Origin: Actinacidiphila yeochonensis CN732
Lineage (GTDB): Bacteria > Actinomycetota > Actinomycetes > Streptomycetales > Streptomycetaceae
NCBI RefSeq assembly: GCF_000745345.1
Contig: NZ_JQNR01000004.1
Coordinates: forward strand, 496,001 to 560,000
DNA: 64,000 bases
Direction of reading: 5' to 3'
In this document: piece after piece, positions 25,441-33,722 of the stretch
Layout: every line of letters starts with the position of its first letter
Position numbering within the stretch: position 1 is the stretch's first letter
Made by a program: the position numbers and the translations under genes
Notes under the pieces: generated by a model
Told to the model about the DNA's origin: nothing
Database searches by the model: none
Seen by the model: only the letters and a program-made list of their open reading frames with translations

Positions 25441-26298
25441 TCACGACCCGGCCGCACCCTCGCGGTCGGCGTCCCCCGGTGCCTCCGCGCGGTTCGCGGC
25501 GGACTCCTTCCCGTCCCGGCCCGCACCGCGGCCGATGCCCCTGCCCAGCCCCCGTCCGCCTGTCCGCGCCGAGCGGGCCGGGCCGGTGGCGGCCCTCGTG
25601 ACGTCCCCGACCAGCTCCACCACGTCGGCGCCGTACGCCTGCGAGTTCACCACCCGCAGCAGCAGGCAGAACGTCGCGTCCAGGCCGTACCGGCGGGCGA
25701 GGCGGACCTGGTGGCGGGCCAGGTAGCGGGTGGCCGCCTGGTCGGCGATGCCGCGCTGCCCCGAGGCGAGGAAGACCGGCCGGTCGTTGCCGGACTCGCG
25801 GTTCGACGCCAGCCGGGCCAGCAGCACGTACTCCACCGCGCCCTTCTCCATCCGGTAGGTCTCCCCGCCGACGGTGATCGCGCCCTGGTCCGGCCCCGGC
25901 GCCGGGCTGGTGTCGACCTCCAGGCCCGGCAGCATCGACCTCAGGTGAGCGGCCAGCCGCAGGTTGGAGGCGGGGTTGCCGACGCAGAACTCGGTACGGG
26001 CGCCGAACCCCTGCCACGCCGTGTCGTGCGCCAGCACCTCCGCGTGCGCTCCGCACTCCTTGATCGCGGCGGACAGCTCCAGCAGCGCGAAGGCGTCGTG
26101 CCGAGCCAGGCTCCAGCCCCGGGAACCGGGGTCCCGGGGCACCACCAGCAAGCACTCCGACTCCGGTGGCAGGCCGAGGAAGCGCTGCTTGCGGGCGAGC
26201 CGCCGTCGCCCCAGCTGCCCGTGGAGGAGCCAGCCCGCCAGGCCGCCGACGACCAGGGCGGCTGTGACCAGAACGAGGTCGAGCACGTCGTCGCTCAT
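25441..26298 (-). CDS. Membrane-anchored protein of unknown function
   Basis: 285 residues. An N-terminal membrane helix at about residues 5-26 (VLDLVLVTAALVVGGLAGWLLHG) is followed by a basic stretch. A soluble alpha/beta-looking domain of about 190 residues follows, with motifs SECLLVVPRDPGSRGWSLARHDAFALLEL, FCVGNPASNLRLAAHLR and YVLLARL. The tail (from about residue 240) is low-complexity Gly/Arg/Ala. The repeated phrase on resources (VGNPASN) looks nucleotide- or sugar-phosphate-like, but I cannot assign a family. The ATG at 26298 places the helix at the N-terminus. Confidence 0.75.
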   Translation of the reverse strand: MSDDVLDLVLVTAALVVGGLAGWLLHGQLGRRRLARKQRFLGLPPESECLLVVPRDPGSRGWSLARHDAFALLELSAAIKECGAHAEVLAHDTAWQGFGARTEFCVGNPASNLRLAAHLRSMLPGLEVDTSPAPGPDQGAITVGGETYRMEKGAVEYVLLARLASNRESGNDRPVFLASGQRGIADQAATRYLARHQVRLARRYGLDATFCLLLRVVNSQAYGADVVELVGDVTRAATGPARSARTGGRGLGRGIGRGAGRDGKESAANRAEAPGDADREGAAGS

Positions 26299-26420
26299 GG
26301 CGCGGCATCGTAGCGGTGTTCGAGCCGGGCTGTGGCCCTTCGCGCGCACCCGACAGGCCGGCCTGCCCTTCGGCGCCCGTCCTCCCGCCCCCAGGGGCCC
26401 GCGCTCCCGCCCCCGGACGC

Positions 26421-26468
26421 ACGCCGGCCCCGCCGTCCGGGGGTCGGGGTGGACGGCGGGGCCGGTGT
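26421..26468. terminator. Hairpin terminator after the isochorismatase gene
   Basis: A 15-bp perfect stem (CCGGCCCCGCCGTCC at 26424-26438 with its complement at 26451-26465), extendable to 18 bp with one G-U pair, around a 12-base loop. It lies 40 bp beyond the isochorismatase stop in the direction of transcription. Confidence 0.75.
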
Positions 26469-26507
26469 CGCGACGGGCCCGGCCTGACGGCCGGACCCGC
26501 GGGCGTG

Positions 26508-27068
26508 TTACTTCGCGGCCAGCAGCGCCAGCACGTCGTCGGTGCCGCAGGTCTCGCCCAGGCGCGGGAAGATGCGGGTCACGGCGTTGTGGTGGGCGTC
26601 CGCGTCGGTGTCGGTCACGGCGTCCACGGCGACGGTCACGTTGTAGCCGTGCTCGTACGCGTCACGGGCGGTGGACTCCACGCCGATGCTGGTGGAGATG
26701 CCCGTCAGCACGATCTGGGTCACGCCGCGGCGGCGCAGCTCCAGGTCCAGGTTGGTGCCGTAGAAGGCGCCCCACTGCTTCTTGGAGACGGTGATGTCGC
26801 CGGACTCCTGGCCCAGCTCCTTCACGAGCTCGGTCCAGCCCTCGGGGAACTGCACGGAGCCGCCGGGGCCACCGTCGTTGCGGCCGGGCGCGACGTCCAC
26901 GACGTTCACCAGGACAACCGGCAGGCCCTTCTCACGGAAGGCCGCGGCCAGCTTGGCGCTGCGCGAGATGACCTCGGCGGCCGGGTGCACGGTCGGCAGC
27001 GCGACGATCCCCTGCTGGAGGTCGATGACGACCAGGGCGGTACGGGGGTCAAGGGTGGTGGCGGGCAT
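26508..27068 (-). CDS. Isochorismatase-family cysteine hydrolase
   Basis: 186 residues, ATG at 27068 with AAGGAAG upstream. The catalytic triad pattern is present: Asp in ALVVIDLQQGIV, Lys in VSKKQWGAFYGT. The normally catalytic Cys lies in a segment that reads LTGISTSIGVESTARDAYEHGYNVT, where Ser replaces the usual Cys (GVxTSxCVExTAR). So it may not have hydrolase activity. The family includes nicotinamidases and isochorismatases. It follows the MarR and MFS genes in the same direction and may share their regulation. Confidence 0.88.
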   Translation of the reverse strand: MPATTLDPRTALVVIDLQQGIVALPTVHPAAEVISRSAKLAAAFREKGLPVVLVNVVDVAPGRNDGGPGGSVQFPEGWTELVKELGQESGDITVSKKQWGAFYGTNLDLELRRRGVTQIVLTGISTSIGVESTARDAYEHGYNVTVAVDAVTDTDADAHHNAVTRIFPRLGETCGTDDVLALLAAK

Positions 27069-27147
27069 GTGCGCTCTCTTCCTTGGGTGTGGTTCTCGTT
27101 CGGGACCTTCCGGGGTGACCCGGGAGGCGGGGATGGTCTTGGGGGTG

Positions 27148-27177
27148 GCGGCGCCGGTCGCGGGCGGTCGGCGCCGC
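27148..27177. terminator. Possible hairpin after the MFS gene
   Basis: GCGGCGCCG (27148-27156) and CGGCGCCGC (27169-27177) form a 9-bp stem with a 12-base loop between the MFS and isochorismatase genes on the minus strand. It may attenuate read-through. Confidence 0.35.
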
Positions 27178-27265
27178 GGTGCGCGCGGGTGGCCCGGCGC
27201 CGGCCGGTTCGGGCCCGGACGGCCGGGCCCGGCGGGGCCGGACCGGCGGTCCGGGCACGTCCGGC

Positions 27266-28765
27266 TCATTCCTTCGCGGTCCGCAGCGAGCGGTCCAGCA
27301 CGGTCAGCAGCAGCACGGCCACACCGAGGGCGGCCGAGGTCAGCGCCATGTCGTGCAGGCCCGAGTCCGTGGCGCGGTTCCCGTAGAACAGGCCGATCAG
27401 GCTGGCCGCGGTGATCGCGCCGATGTACTGGGCGGTGCGCTGGAGCCCCGCCGCGCTGCCGATCTGCCCGGCCGGCGCCTGGCCGTACACGGCGGCCTGG
27501 TTGGCGGTCGAGGCCAGGCCCTGCGGCAGGCCGAACAGCGCGCCGGCCGCACCCAGCGCCAGCCCGGGGGCGGTGTGCCCGGCGACCAGCAGCGTCCCGC
27601 AGCCGGCCAGCATCAGCACGGCCGCGACGGTCAGCGGCGCCCGGATGCCCTTGGTACGGGTGCCCAGCATCGAGGTGACCATGGCCGCCACCGACATGGG
27701 CAGCATCAGCAGGCCCGCGGTGGCCGAGGAGTAGCCGTGCGCGTCCTCCAGCCACTGGGCGTAGCCGTACATCATGCAGTAGATGACCAGGTAGGTCATG
27801 CCGTGCCGCAGGTACGTCAGCGTCAGAGGACGGTTGGCCGCCAGCATCCGCAGGTCGACGAAGGGCGCCTTCTGGCGCAGCTCCCACACGGCCATCAGGG
27901 CGGCGAGCACGGCGGCTCCGCCGAGCACCGGCCAGTTCGGCGCGTCGAGCCGCATGAGGAAGAGCATCAGGCAGATCAGCACGGCGGCGAAGAGCAGCAC
28001 GCCCACCGGGTCCATGCCCGAGCCGGCCCTCCCGGCCGCCCCCTGCGCTTCGGAGCCCTGCTCGGCGGGCTTCGTACGGATCTCCGGCAGCCACAGCAGC
28101 GCCAGGAGGAAGCCGACCAGGGCCAGCGGCAGGTTCACCGCGAACACCGCGCGCCAGCTGAGCGTGGACGCCAGCACACCGCCGAGGACCGGGCCGACGG
28201 CGGCACTGGACAGGCCGGCCAGCGACAGCAGCCCCAGGACCGGGCGCGGGGTGGGTACCCCGAGTGCCTGCGAGTGCGCGCGCAGCAGCGCCATGGCCGC
28301 CGGGTAGGCCGCCGAGGTGCCGATGCCCAGCAGGACGCGGGAGGCGATCAGCCAGCCCAGCGACGGCCCGAACAGGCCGACGGCGCCGGCCGCGGCGACC
28401 ACGAGCAGGCCCGCGAGGAAGACCCGGCGCGGCCCGAGCCGGTCGGCCAGCCGGCCCATGGCCGGCTGGGCCACGGCGCTGGCCACGTACAGGCTCGACA
28501 CCAGCCAGGCGGTGTCGGCCGCGCCGACGTGGAAGCTGCCGCCGATCGCCACCAGGACGGTGGCGATCATGGTCGAGTTGATCGGGTTCAGGACCGAGCC
28601 CAGCATCAGCGGGACGATGAGGCGGGGGCCGAAGTTGCCGCGGCCCTCGGCCGCTCCGCCCTGGCCGGCGGACGTGTTCGCGGAGGTCTTCGCGGACGTG
28701 CCGGCGGGCTGGTCGACGGAAGGGGCCGCGGCCGCGCCGCGGCCGGATATCCGGGGGGCGCTCAT
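27266..28765 (-). CDS. MFS drug-efflux transporter (DHA2-like)
   Basis: 499 residues, ATG at 28765 overlapping the MarR stop by 4 bp. After a Ser/Ala-rich N-terminus of about 45 residues, motif A-like GRLADRLGPRRVFLAGLLV and motif C-like GLSSAAVGPVLGGVLA are clear, followed by the rest of a 12-14 helix membrane domain. The family exports drugs or toxic metabolites with proton motive force. Coupling to a MarR repressor indicates substrate-inducible efflux. Confidence 0.92.
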   Translation of the reverse strand: MSAPRISGRGAAAAPSVDQPAGTSAKTSANTSAGQGGAAEGRGNFGPRLIVPLMLGSVLNPINSTMIATVLVAIGGSFHVGAADTAWLVSSLYVASAVAQPAMGRLADRLGPRRVFLAGLLVVAAAGAVGLFGPSLGWLIASRVLLGIGTSAAYPAAMALLRAHSQALGVPTPRPVLGLLSLAGLSSAAVGPVLGGVLASTLSWRAVFAVNLPLALVGFLLALLWLPEIRTKPAEQGSEAQGAAGRAGSGMDPVGVLLFAAVLICLMLFLMRLDAPNWPVLGGAAVLAALMAVWELRQKAPFVDLRMLAANRPLTLTYLRHGMTYLVIYCMMYGYAQWLEDAHGYSSATAGLLMLPMSVAAMVTSMLGTRTKGIRAPLTVAAVLMLAGCGTLLVAGHTAPGLALGAAGALFGLPQGLASTANQAAVYGQAPAGQIGSAAGLQRTAQYIGAITAASLIGLFYGNRATDSGLHDMALTSAALGVAVLLLTVLDRSLRTAKE

Positions 28766-29193
28766 GCTTCCACCAGCCGGCGCAGCAGCGGCAGCACGGC
28801 GGCGAGCGCCTGGTGCTCCTCGGGGGTCAGCTCGGCGTCGAGGGCCTCGGCGAGCCAGCCGCGGCGGGCGCGCCGCCCTGAGCCGAGCAACTCGACGCCC
28901 TCCGGGGTGAGCGAGAAGACGACCTGACGGCCGTCGGTCGGATGCGGGGCGCGCACCACGAGGGCGCGCTCCTCCAGGGCGGCGAGGGTGGCCCGCATCG
29001 ACTGCGGGCGCACCAGCTCGCCTCGGGCGAGTGCGGCGGTGGTTGCCGGGCCGGTCCGCTCCAGTCGCCCCATGACGGAGTTCTGGGAGGGGGTCAGCTC
29101 GGCTTCGGAGGAGACAGCCCGCAGTTTGCGCGACATCTGCGAGACAAGCGTCGTCAGCTCGTCGGCGGTGCGGGCCCGGTCGGAACGTGGCAT
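28762..29193 (-). CDS. MarR family transcriptional regulator
   Basis: 143 residues with a winged helix: LTPSQNSVMGRLERTGPATTAALARGELVRPQSMRATLAALEERALVVRAPHPTDGRQVVFSLTPEG. First gene of the MarR-MFS pair. The gap upstream carries a 30-bp perfect palindrome that would cover the -35 region of its own promoter, so autorepression relieved by an exported compound is the expected mechanism (inference). Confidence 0.93.
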   Translation of the reverse strand: MPRSDRARTADELTTLVSQMSRKLRAVSSEAELTPSQNSVMGRLERTGPATTAALARGELVRPQSMRATLAALEERALVVRAPHPTDGRQVVFSLTPEGVELLGSGRRARRGWLAEALDAELTPEEHQALAAVLPLLRRLVEA

Positions 29194-29199
29194 GGCCCC

Positions 29200-29229
29200 A
29201 CCATACGAGTTCGACAGGCAAACTTGCAA
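29200..29229 (-). promoter_or_regulatory. Putative leaderless promoter of the marR-MFS operon
   Basis: On the minus strand TTGCAA (29224-29229) and TATGGT (29200-29205) are 18 bases apart. Six bases separate the -10 element from the ATG at 29193, so the transcript would start at the start codon. The -35 element is the centre of the palindrome. Confidence 0.5.
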
Positions 29230-29241
29230 GTTTGCCTGTCG
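29212..29241. promoter_or_regulatory. 30-bp perfect palindrome, MarR operator candidate
   Basis: Each 15-base arm is the exact complement of the other: left arm CGACAGGCAAACTTG at 29212-29226, right arm CAAGTTTGCCTGTCG at 29227-29241. It is relatively AT-rich for the region and starts 18 bp from the MarR start codon. MarR proteins bind 16-20 bp palindromes as dimers; this one is longer and may hold a dimer pair. Confidence 0.75.
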
Positions 29242-29382
29242 GCATGTCGCTCTGGCCTGCAACTTTACTCTCCTGGTCATGAGAGTCCGCACCGGCGGTC
29301 CAACCGGTCGGCGCGATCCGCCGCGCGCGGGGCCGCTCCCCGCTACCGTGGGTGGTGAAGCCGACGCGGACGGGGGCGGGCC

Positions 29383-29898
29383 ATGGACGGCGTGTCGGCG
29401 GCGGCGCTCGCCGCACTGGCGGGCGGTGCCGGCGGGGAAGCGGGCCGCCAGGCGTGGGCCGCGCTGGCCGCACTGGTTCGCCGACCCTTCCGGCGAGCCG
29501 GGGCCGAAGAGGCCGAAGAGGCCGAGGGGGGCGAAGAGGCCGGGCAGGCCGCTGAGGCCGTGGCCGGAGAGGGCGACGTCGAGGCGACGGCCCCCGCCCC
29601 CGGCGAAGCCGCGCTCGCCGCGCTCCAGGCCGCCCCGCACGACCTCCCGCGGGCCGAGGCCCTGCGCTCCGCCCTGGCCGCCCGGGTGGCCGCCGAGCCG
29701 GAGTTCGCCGCCGCCCTCGCCGAGTGGCGGGCCGCGCTGCCGTCCCTGGACGCCTCCACGGCCACCAACACCCTGTCCGGCACCGCCTACGGACCGGTCG
29801 TCCAGGCCCGGGACATCTCCGGCGGCCTGACCTTCGGCTACCCGGCCGTCTCCAACGCCCCGCCCCCGCCCCCGCCGCCTCCCGCGGACCCCTCCTGA
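29383..29898 (+). CDS. Hypothetical Ala/Glu-rich protein with a STAND-type Gly linker motif
   Basis: 171 residues, ATG at 29383. An Ala/Gly-rich amphipathic N-terminal helix (LAALAGGAGGEAGRQAWAALAALVRRPFRR) precedes a Glu/Ala-rich linker and a second helical block. The end is the motif NTLSGTAYGPVVQARDISGGLTFG and then a run of eight prolines. Similar S-G-x-x-x-G-x-V-V-Q-A-x-x-I-x-G-x-x-x-F segments occur at effector-domain to STAND-NTPase junctions in actinobacterial conflict proteins (recalled pattern). No NTPase follows here. Function unknown. Confidence 0.65.
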   Translation: MDGVSAAALAALAGGAGGEAGRQAWAALAALVRRPFRRAGAEEAEEAEGGEEAGQAAEAVAGEGDVEATAPAPGEAALAALQAAPHDLPRAEALRSALAARVAAEPEFAAALAEWRAALPSLDASTATNTLSGTAYGPVVQARDISGGLTFGYPAVSNAPPPPPPPPADPS

Positions 29899-30047
29899 GC
29901 GGGGGCCGCGGCCTCCCCGCAGTCGGCCCACGCGGCGCGAACCGGCCCAGGCGGAGGGTGTGTTGGGGTCGCGGTGGACCCGGGCCGGGCGCGGGCGGGG
30001 GGACGACCGGCTGACCGCGGGCGCCCGCCGTCTGCTTTGATGGCCGT

Positions 30048-30914
30048 ATGGGCAACGAGGTCGGTACACCGGCTGGCGGGGTGGACGCGCAGGACGTCGA
30101 CGGGGAGCTGCTGGCCGCCGTCGAGCGGATCGTCAGGGCGGTCGTCGCCGAGGAGGTCGTGCCGCGGTGGCGGCGGCTGGCCGCGTCCGACATCGCCGAG
30201 AAGAACGGCCCGCACGACCTGGTCACCACCGCGGACCGCGCCGCCGAGGCCCAACTCGCCCAGCGGCTGACCGCGTTGCTGCCCGGCTCGGTCGTGGTCG
30301 GCGAGGAGGCGGTGAGCGCCGATCCCGGCCTGCTCGACCTGCTGCGCGGCGACGCCCCGGTGTGGGTGGTCGACCCGGTCGACGGCACGGCGGCGTTCGT
30401 CCGCGGCGAGACCGGCTTCTCCACCCTCGTCTCGCTGGTGCGCGGCGGCCGGCCGATTGCCAGCTGGACCTACGCCCCGCAGCGCGGCCAGTTCGCCACC
30501 GCCCGGCGCGGCGGCGGTGCCCACCTCAACGGCGAGCGGCTGCGCACCGCCACCGACCCCGGCCGGCTGCGGCTGTGGATCTCCAACCCCGTCTTCCGCA
30601 CCCCCGCCGAGCAGACCGCCGTCGCCCGCCTGGCCGCCGCCGCCGAGACGGTGCCGTGCGTGACCAGTGCCGGCCTCGGCTACCTGGAGGTCGCCCGGGG
30701 CGACGCCGACGGCGTGGCGTTCTTCTGGGAGGCGCCCTGGGACCACTCGGCCGGGCTGCTGCTGGTCCAGGAGGCCGGCGGGACCAGCCGCACCACCGCC
30801 GGGCAGCCGTTCCAGGTGGCCGGCGGCAACGCGCTGCCCTTCACCGTGGCCCGTGACGTCGCCACCGCCGACCGCGTGATCGACCTGCTCACCGGGGCCG
30901 AGGAGGATCGGTGA
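30048..30914 (+). CDS. Inositol monophosphatase-family phosphatase
   Basis: 288 residues. Metal and catalytic motifs are GEEAV (Glu), [15 protein letters not shown] (the DPxDGT motif), and late [20 protein letters not shown] (WDxxA/G). The N-terminal [16 protein letters not shown] is also typical. The family dephosphorylates inositol-1-phosphate, fructose-1,6-bisphosphate, 3'-phosphoadenosine phosphates or histidinol phosphate; the exact substrate is not predictable. It overlaps the next gene by 4 bp. Confidence 0.92.
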   Translation: MGNEVGTPAGGVDAQDVDGELLAAVERIVRAVVAEEVVPRWRRLAASDIAEKNGPHDLVTTADRAAEAQLAQRLTALLPGSVVVGEEAVSADPGLLDLLRGDAPVWVVDPVDGTAAFVRGETGFSTLVSLVRGGRPIASWTYAPQRGQFATARRGGGAHLNGERLRTATDPGRLRLWISNPVFRTPAEQTAVARLAAAAETVPCVTSAGLGYLEVARGDADGVAFFWEAPWDHSAGLLLVQEAGGTSRTTAGQPFQVAGGNALPFTVARDVATADRVIDLLTGAEEDR

Positions 30915-32341
30915 GCCGGGCGGTGGTGGCCGACGCGGTCGTGGTGGGCGCGGGCCCCAACGGCCTCACCGCGGCCGTCGAACTCGCCCGCGCCGGGCTG
31001 TCGGTGCGGGTCTACGAGGCGGCCGACACGGTCGGCGGGGGAGCGCGTACCGAGGAGCTGACCCTCCCCGGCTTCCGGCACGACCCGTGCTCCGCGGTGC
31101 ACCCCTTCGGTGTCGGCTCACCGGTGTTCGCCGGGCTGCCGCTGGCCCGGCACGGACTGGAGTGGCTGCACCCCGAGGTGCCCATGGCGCACCCCTTCCC
31201 CGACGGCACCGCGGCCGTGCTGGCCCGCACCGTCGGGCAGACCGCCGCCTCGCTCGGTCCGCGCGACGCCCCCGCCTACCGGCGGCTGCTCAGCCCCTAC
31301 GTCGGGCACTGGGACACCGTCGCCGCCGACTTCTTCCGCCCGCCGTGGGCCGGACCACCCAAGGACCTCTACCGGTTCGCCCGCTTCGGGCTCACCGGCA
31401 CCCCGCCGGTGGCGGTGCTGGCCCGGCGCTTCCACGACCCCAAGGCCCGCGCCCTGTTCGCCGGGCTGAGCGGCCACGCGATCTGCCGGCTCACCGAGCC
31501 GTTCACCGGCGCGATGGCGATGATGTTCGCCCTCGCCGCGCACGAGCGGGGCTGGCCCGTGGCCCGTGGCGGCTCGCAGGCCATCTCCGACGCGCTCGCC
31601 GCCCACCTGGTCGAACTCGGCGGCACCATCGCCACCGGGACGACCGTCCGCAAGCTCGACGAGCTGCCGCCGGCCCGTGCCTACGTCTTCGACACCTCGC
31701 CGACCGCGCTGGCGCGCATCGCCTCGCTCGGCGGCCACTACCGCGGCTACCGGTACGGCCCGTCCGTCTACAAGATCGACTACGCGCTCGACGGGCCGGT
31801 GCCGTGGACCGCCGAGGCCGCCCGCCGGGCCGGCACCGTCCACGTCGGCCCCACCTACACCGAGATCGGCGACGCCCTCAACCGCGCCGTCACCGGCCGC
31901 GCCCCCCAGACGCCGTTCCTGATCACCGCGCAGCCGACCGTCGTCGACCCCGGCCGCGCGCCCGAGGGCAAGCACGTCTTCTGGGCGTACGGGCACGTGC
32001 CGCGCGGCTGGCGCGGCGACGCGACCGACGCCGTCGAGCGGCAGATCGAACGGTTCGCCCCCGGCTTCCGCGACCTGGTGCTCGCCCGCTGCGTCACCGG
32101 CCCGGCCGGGCTGGCCGCCCGCAACGCCAACTACGTGGAGGGCGACATCGCCTCCGGCGCGTTCAGCGGCCTGCAGAGCGTGCTGCGGCCGAAGCTGGCC
32201 GCGAACCCCTATGCCACCCCCCGGCCCGGGGTCTTCCTCTGCTCCTCCGCGACCCCGCCCGGACCGGGCGTGCACGGCATGAGCGGCCACAACGCGGCGA
32301 AGGCGGTCCTGCGCCACCTGCGGCTGAGCGCCCGGCGCTGA
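30911..32341 (+). CDS. FAD-dependent oxidoreductase (phytoene desaturase-like)
   Basis: 476 residues, GTG start overlapping the phosphatase stop. The dinucleotide-binding motif [27 protein letters not shown] is at residues 9-35, and [20 protein letters not shown] with a late [24 protein letters not shown] forms the C-terminal FAD contact. It resembles the CrtI-like/pyridine-nucleotide-disulphide oxidoreductase group of amine oxidase-fold proteins. The substrate is unknown; no carotenoid genes lie nearby. Confidence 0.9.
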   Translation: MSRAVVADAVVVGAGPNGLTAAVELARAGLSVRVYEAADTVGGGARTEELTLPGFRHDPCSAVHPFGVGSPVFAGLPLARHGLEWLHPEVPMAHPFPDGTAAVLARTVGQTAASLGPRDAPAYRRLLSPYVGHWDTVAADFFRPPWAGPPKDLYRFARFGLTGTPPVAVLARRFHDPKARALFAGLSGHAICRLTEPFTGAMAMMFALAAHERGWPVARGGSQAISDALAAHLVELGGTIATGTTVRKLDELPPARAYVFDTSPTALARIASLGGHYRGYRYGPSVYKIDYALDGPVPWTAEAARRAGTVHVGPTYTEIGDALNRAVTGRAPQTPFLITAQPTVVDPGRAPEGKHVFWAYGHVPRGWRGDATDAVERQIERFAPGFRDLVLARCVTGPAGLAARNANYVEGDIASGAFSGLQSVLRPKLAANPYATPRPGVFLCSSATPPGPGVHGMSGHNAAKAVLRHLRLSARR

Positions 32342-32401
32342 GCGCCGCGCCCGCGCGGCCCCGCGGCCTGTCGGCGAGGGCCCGGCGGGGCGGTTCCGCC
32401 A

Positions 32402-32437
32402 GGTGGTTGGGCCGGCGTGGCCGACGGCCCGACCACC
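32402..32437. terminator. Bidirectional hairpin terminator
   Basis: GGTGGTTGGGCCG (32402-32414) pairs with CGGCCCGACCACC (32425-32437), 13 bp including one G-U pair, with a 10-base loop, between convergent genes. Confidence 0.7.
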
Positions 32438-32454
32438 GCTGGTGCCGGCCGTGT

Positions 32455-32772
32455 TCAGACGGCCGGCTGGCCCGTCTGCGGCGGCACCGCGTAGCCGGTG
32501 GCCGCGAGTGCCGCCGGCCCGCCCTCGCGGACCTCGCTGAGCGCCTTCTTGATGATCGTCTTGTGGAAGTAGCCCGCGCCGAAGCCGACGCACTGCAGCA
32601 CGTACCAGAACTTCTCCGCGCCGGTCATCTCGACCAGGCCGTACTCGCTCAGCGCCTTCTTCACCGGGACCTTGGCGAAGTAGGCGGCGCCGAAGCCGAT
32701 GCAGCCCAGGACGTACCAGAGGCCCTCCCAGGAGGTGGTGACGCCCCGCCCGAGGAACTGCCGCTCTGCCAT
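32455..32772 (-). CDS. Small protein with an internal duplication of an aromatic helix module
   Basis: 105 residues. Two homologous blocks of about 32 residues: EGLWYVLGCIGFGAAYFAKVPVKKALSEYGL (residues about 15-45) and EKFWYVLQCVGFGAGYFHKTIIKKALSE (about 53-80). Each has WYVL-x-C-(I/V)-GFGA-x-YF, then basic KKALSE. The hydrophobic segments could insert as short membrane helices or pack as an aromatic-rich bundle. The ATG at 32772 is well placed, though the ribosome site is weak. I do not recognise a named family. The C-terminal 25 residues are flexible. Confidence 0.75.
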   Translation of the reverse strand: MAERQFLGRGVTTSWEGLWYVLGCIGFGAAYFAKVPVKKALSEYGLVEMTGAEKFWYVLQCVGFGAGYFHKTIIKKALSEVREGGPAALAATGYAVPPQTGQPAV

Positions 32773-32787
32773 TGGACTTCAACTTTC

Positions 32788-32818
32788 TGACATCGTGTCA
32801 ACTGGCACCGAAGGTGCC
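32788..32818. promoter_or_regulatory. Two small inverted repeats upstream of the duplicated small protein gene
   Basis: TGACA-TCG-TGTCA at 32788-32800 and GGCACC-GAA-GGTGCC at 32804-32818 lie 16-46 bp upstream of the start at 32772. On the gene's strand the first contains a perfect TTGACA, but no -10 follows at a usable distance, so operator is likelier than promoter. The rest of the 275-bp gap 32773-33047 shows no gene. Confidence 0.4.
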
Positions 32819-33047
32819 GGGGCCTGGGAAGTCCACCGCCCCCCGGCCGTCGCGTACCGCGCCGCGGCGGCCGCCGCACGCGGGCGTACGGAAGCCGCCG
32901 GGCATACGGAAGCCCGGGACGGAGTCGACGTGGACGCGCACGACCGCCGAGCCGTCGAACCCGCGTGCGGCTGGGCGCCCCCTGGTGCGCAAGCCGCAGC
33001 CTAGGCGAGTTCAGGCCACCTGTCCCCGCCTTCGCGTCAACTCCTCG

Positions 33048-33620
33048 TCATCGCTGGGTGTCCAGGGCCTTTCCGTCCGCTGCTGCTGCTGCTGCCGCCG
33101 CCGGCCCGGCCTGGGCCAACGCCGCCTGGTCGGCGAGGTGTCCGTCGACGAGTTCCGCCGGCCCGGTGCCCGCCGCGAGCGCGGCGAGCGCCGCCCGCAC
33201 CCGGCGGGCGGCGTTGGCGGGGAGGTAGGCGTCCAACTCGCCGACCGGGACCAGCTTCCAGGAGTCCAGCTCCTCCTCCTGGATCCGGATCGCGGCCAGT
33301 TGCGGCTCGGTGAGCACGCCGCCGTCGTAGAGGTAGACCGACAGCGGCGGCCGGTCCGCCCCCGGTACCCAGTCCACCGCCAGCAGCGCCCCCGGCGGCA
33401 GGTCGAGGCCGATCTCCTCCGCGGTCTCACGGCGGGCGCCCTGCCGCGGGCCCTCGCCGCTGTCGGACTCGATGGTGCCGCCCGGCAGCGTCCAGGTGCC
33501 GTCGTCGCGGTAGTTGGGCTCGACCAGCAGCACCCGGCCGTCGGCGGACCGGAAGAGGCTGCTGGCGCTGGCGAGGATCTTCGGCAGTGACGCGATGTAG
33601 GCGGCGTAGTCGGAGGTCAT
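33048..33620 (-). CDS. NUDIX hydrolase
   Basis: 190 residues, ATG at 33620. The Nudix box reads GGTIESDSGEGPRQGARRETAEEIGL split by a two-residue insert relative to the consensus G-x5-E-x7-REUxEExGU; the REtaEEiGl core is intact. It follows RSADGRVLLVEPNYRDDGTWTLP, a common opening. It would hydrolyse a nucleoside diphosphate linked to another moiety. The C-terminus ends in an Ala-rich run encoded by repeated GCN codons. Confidence 0.9.
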   Translation of the reverse strand: MTSDYAAYIASLPKILASASSLFRSADGRVLLVEPNYRDDGTWTLPGGTIESDSGEGPRQGARRETAEEIGLDLPPGALLAVDWVPGADRPPLSVYLYDGGVLTEPQLAAIRIQEEELDSWKLVPVGELDAYLPANAARRVRAALAALAAGTGPAELVDGHLADQAALAQAGPAAAAAAAADGKALDTQR

Positions 33621-33722
33621 GGGCCCAAACCTACGGCGCCGCCGGGACGGTGGCGGTGCGGTCCGCCCGAGCGGGCCGGGATAGGGTCCGGTGGCGCGAC
33701 GTTCCCAACGGAGGTTCGACAG

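Noticed and set aside
32789..32800. TTGACA as -35 of the small duplicated protein gene
   Set aside because: A -10 at normal distance would fall at the start codon and no TATAAT-like hexamer is there; the inverted repeat is a better description.
33080..33112. GCT/GCC trinucleotide repeat as a separate repeat element
   Set aside because: It simply encodes the Ala-rich end of the NUDIX protein.
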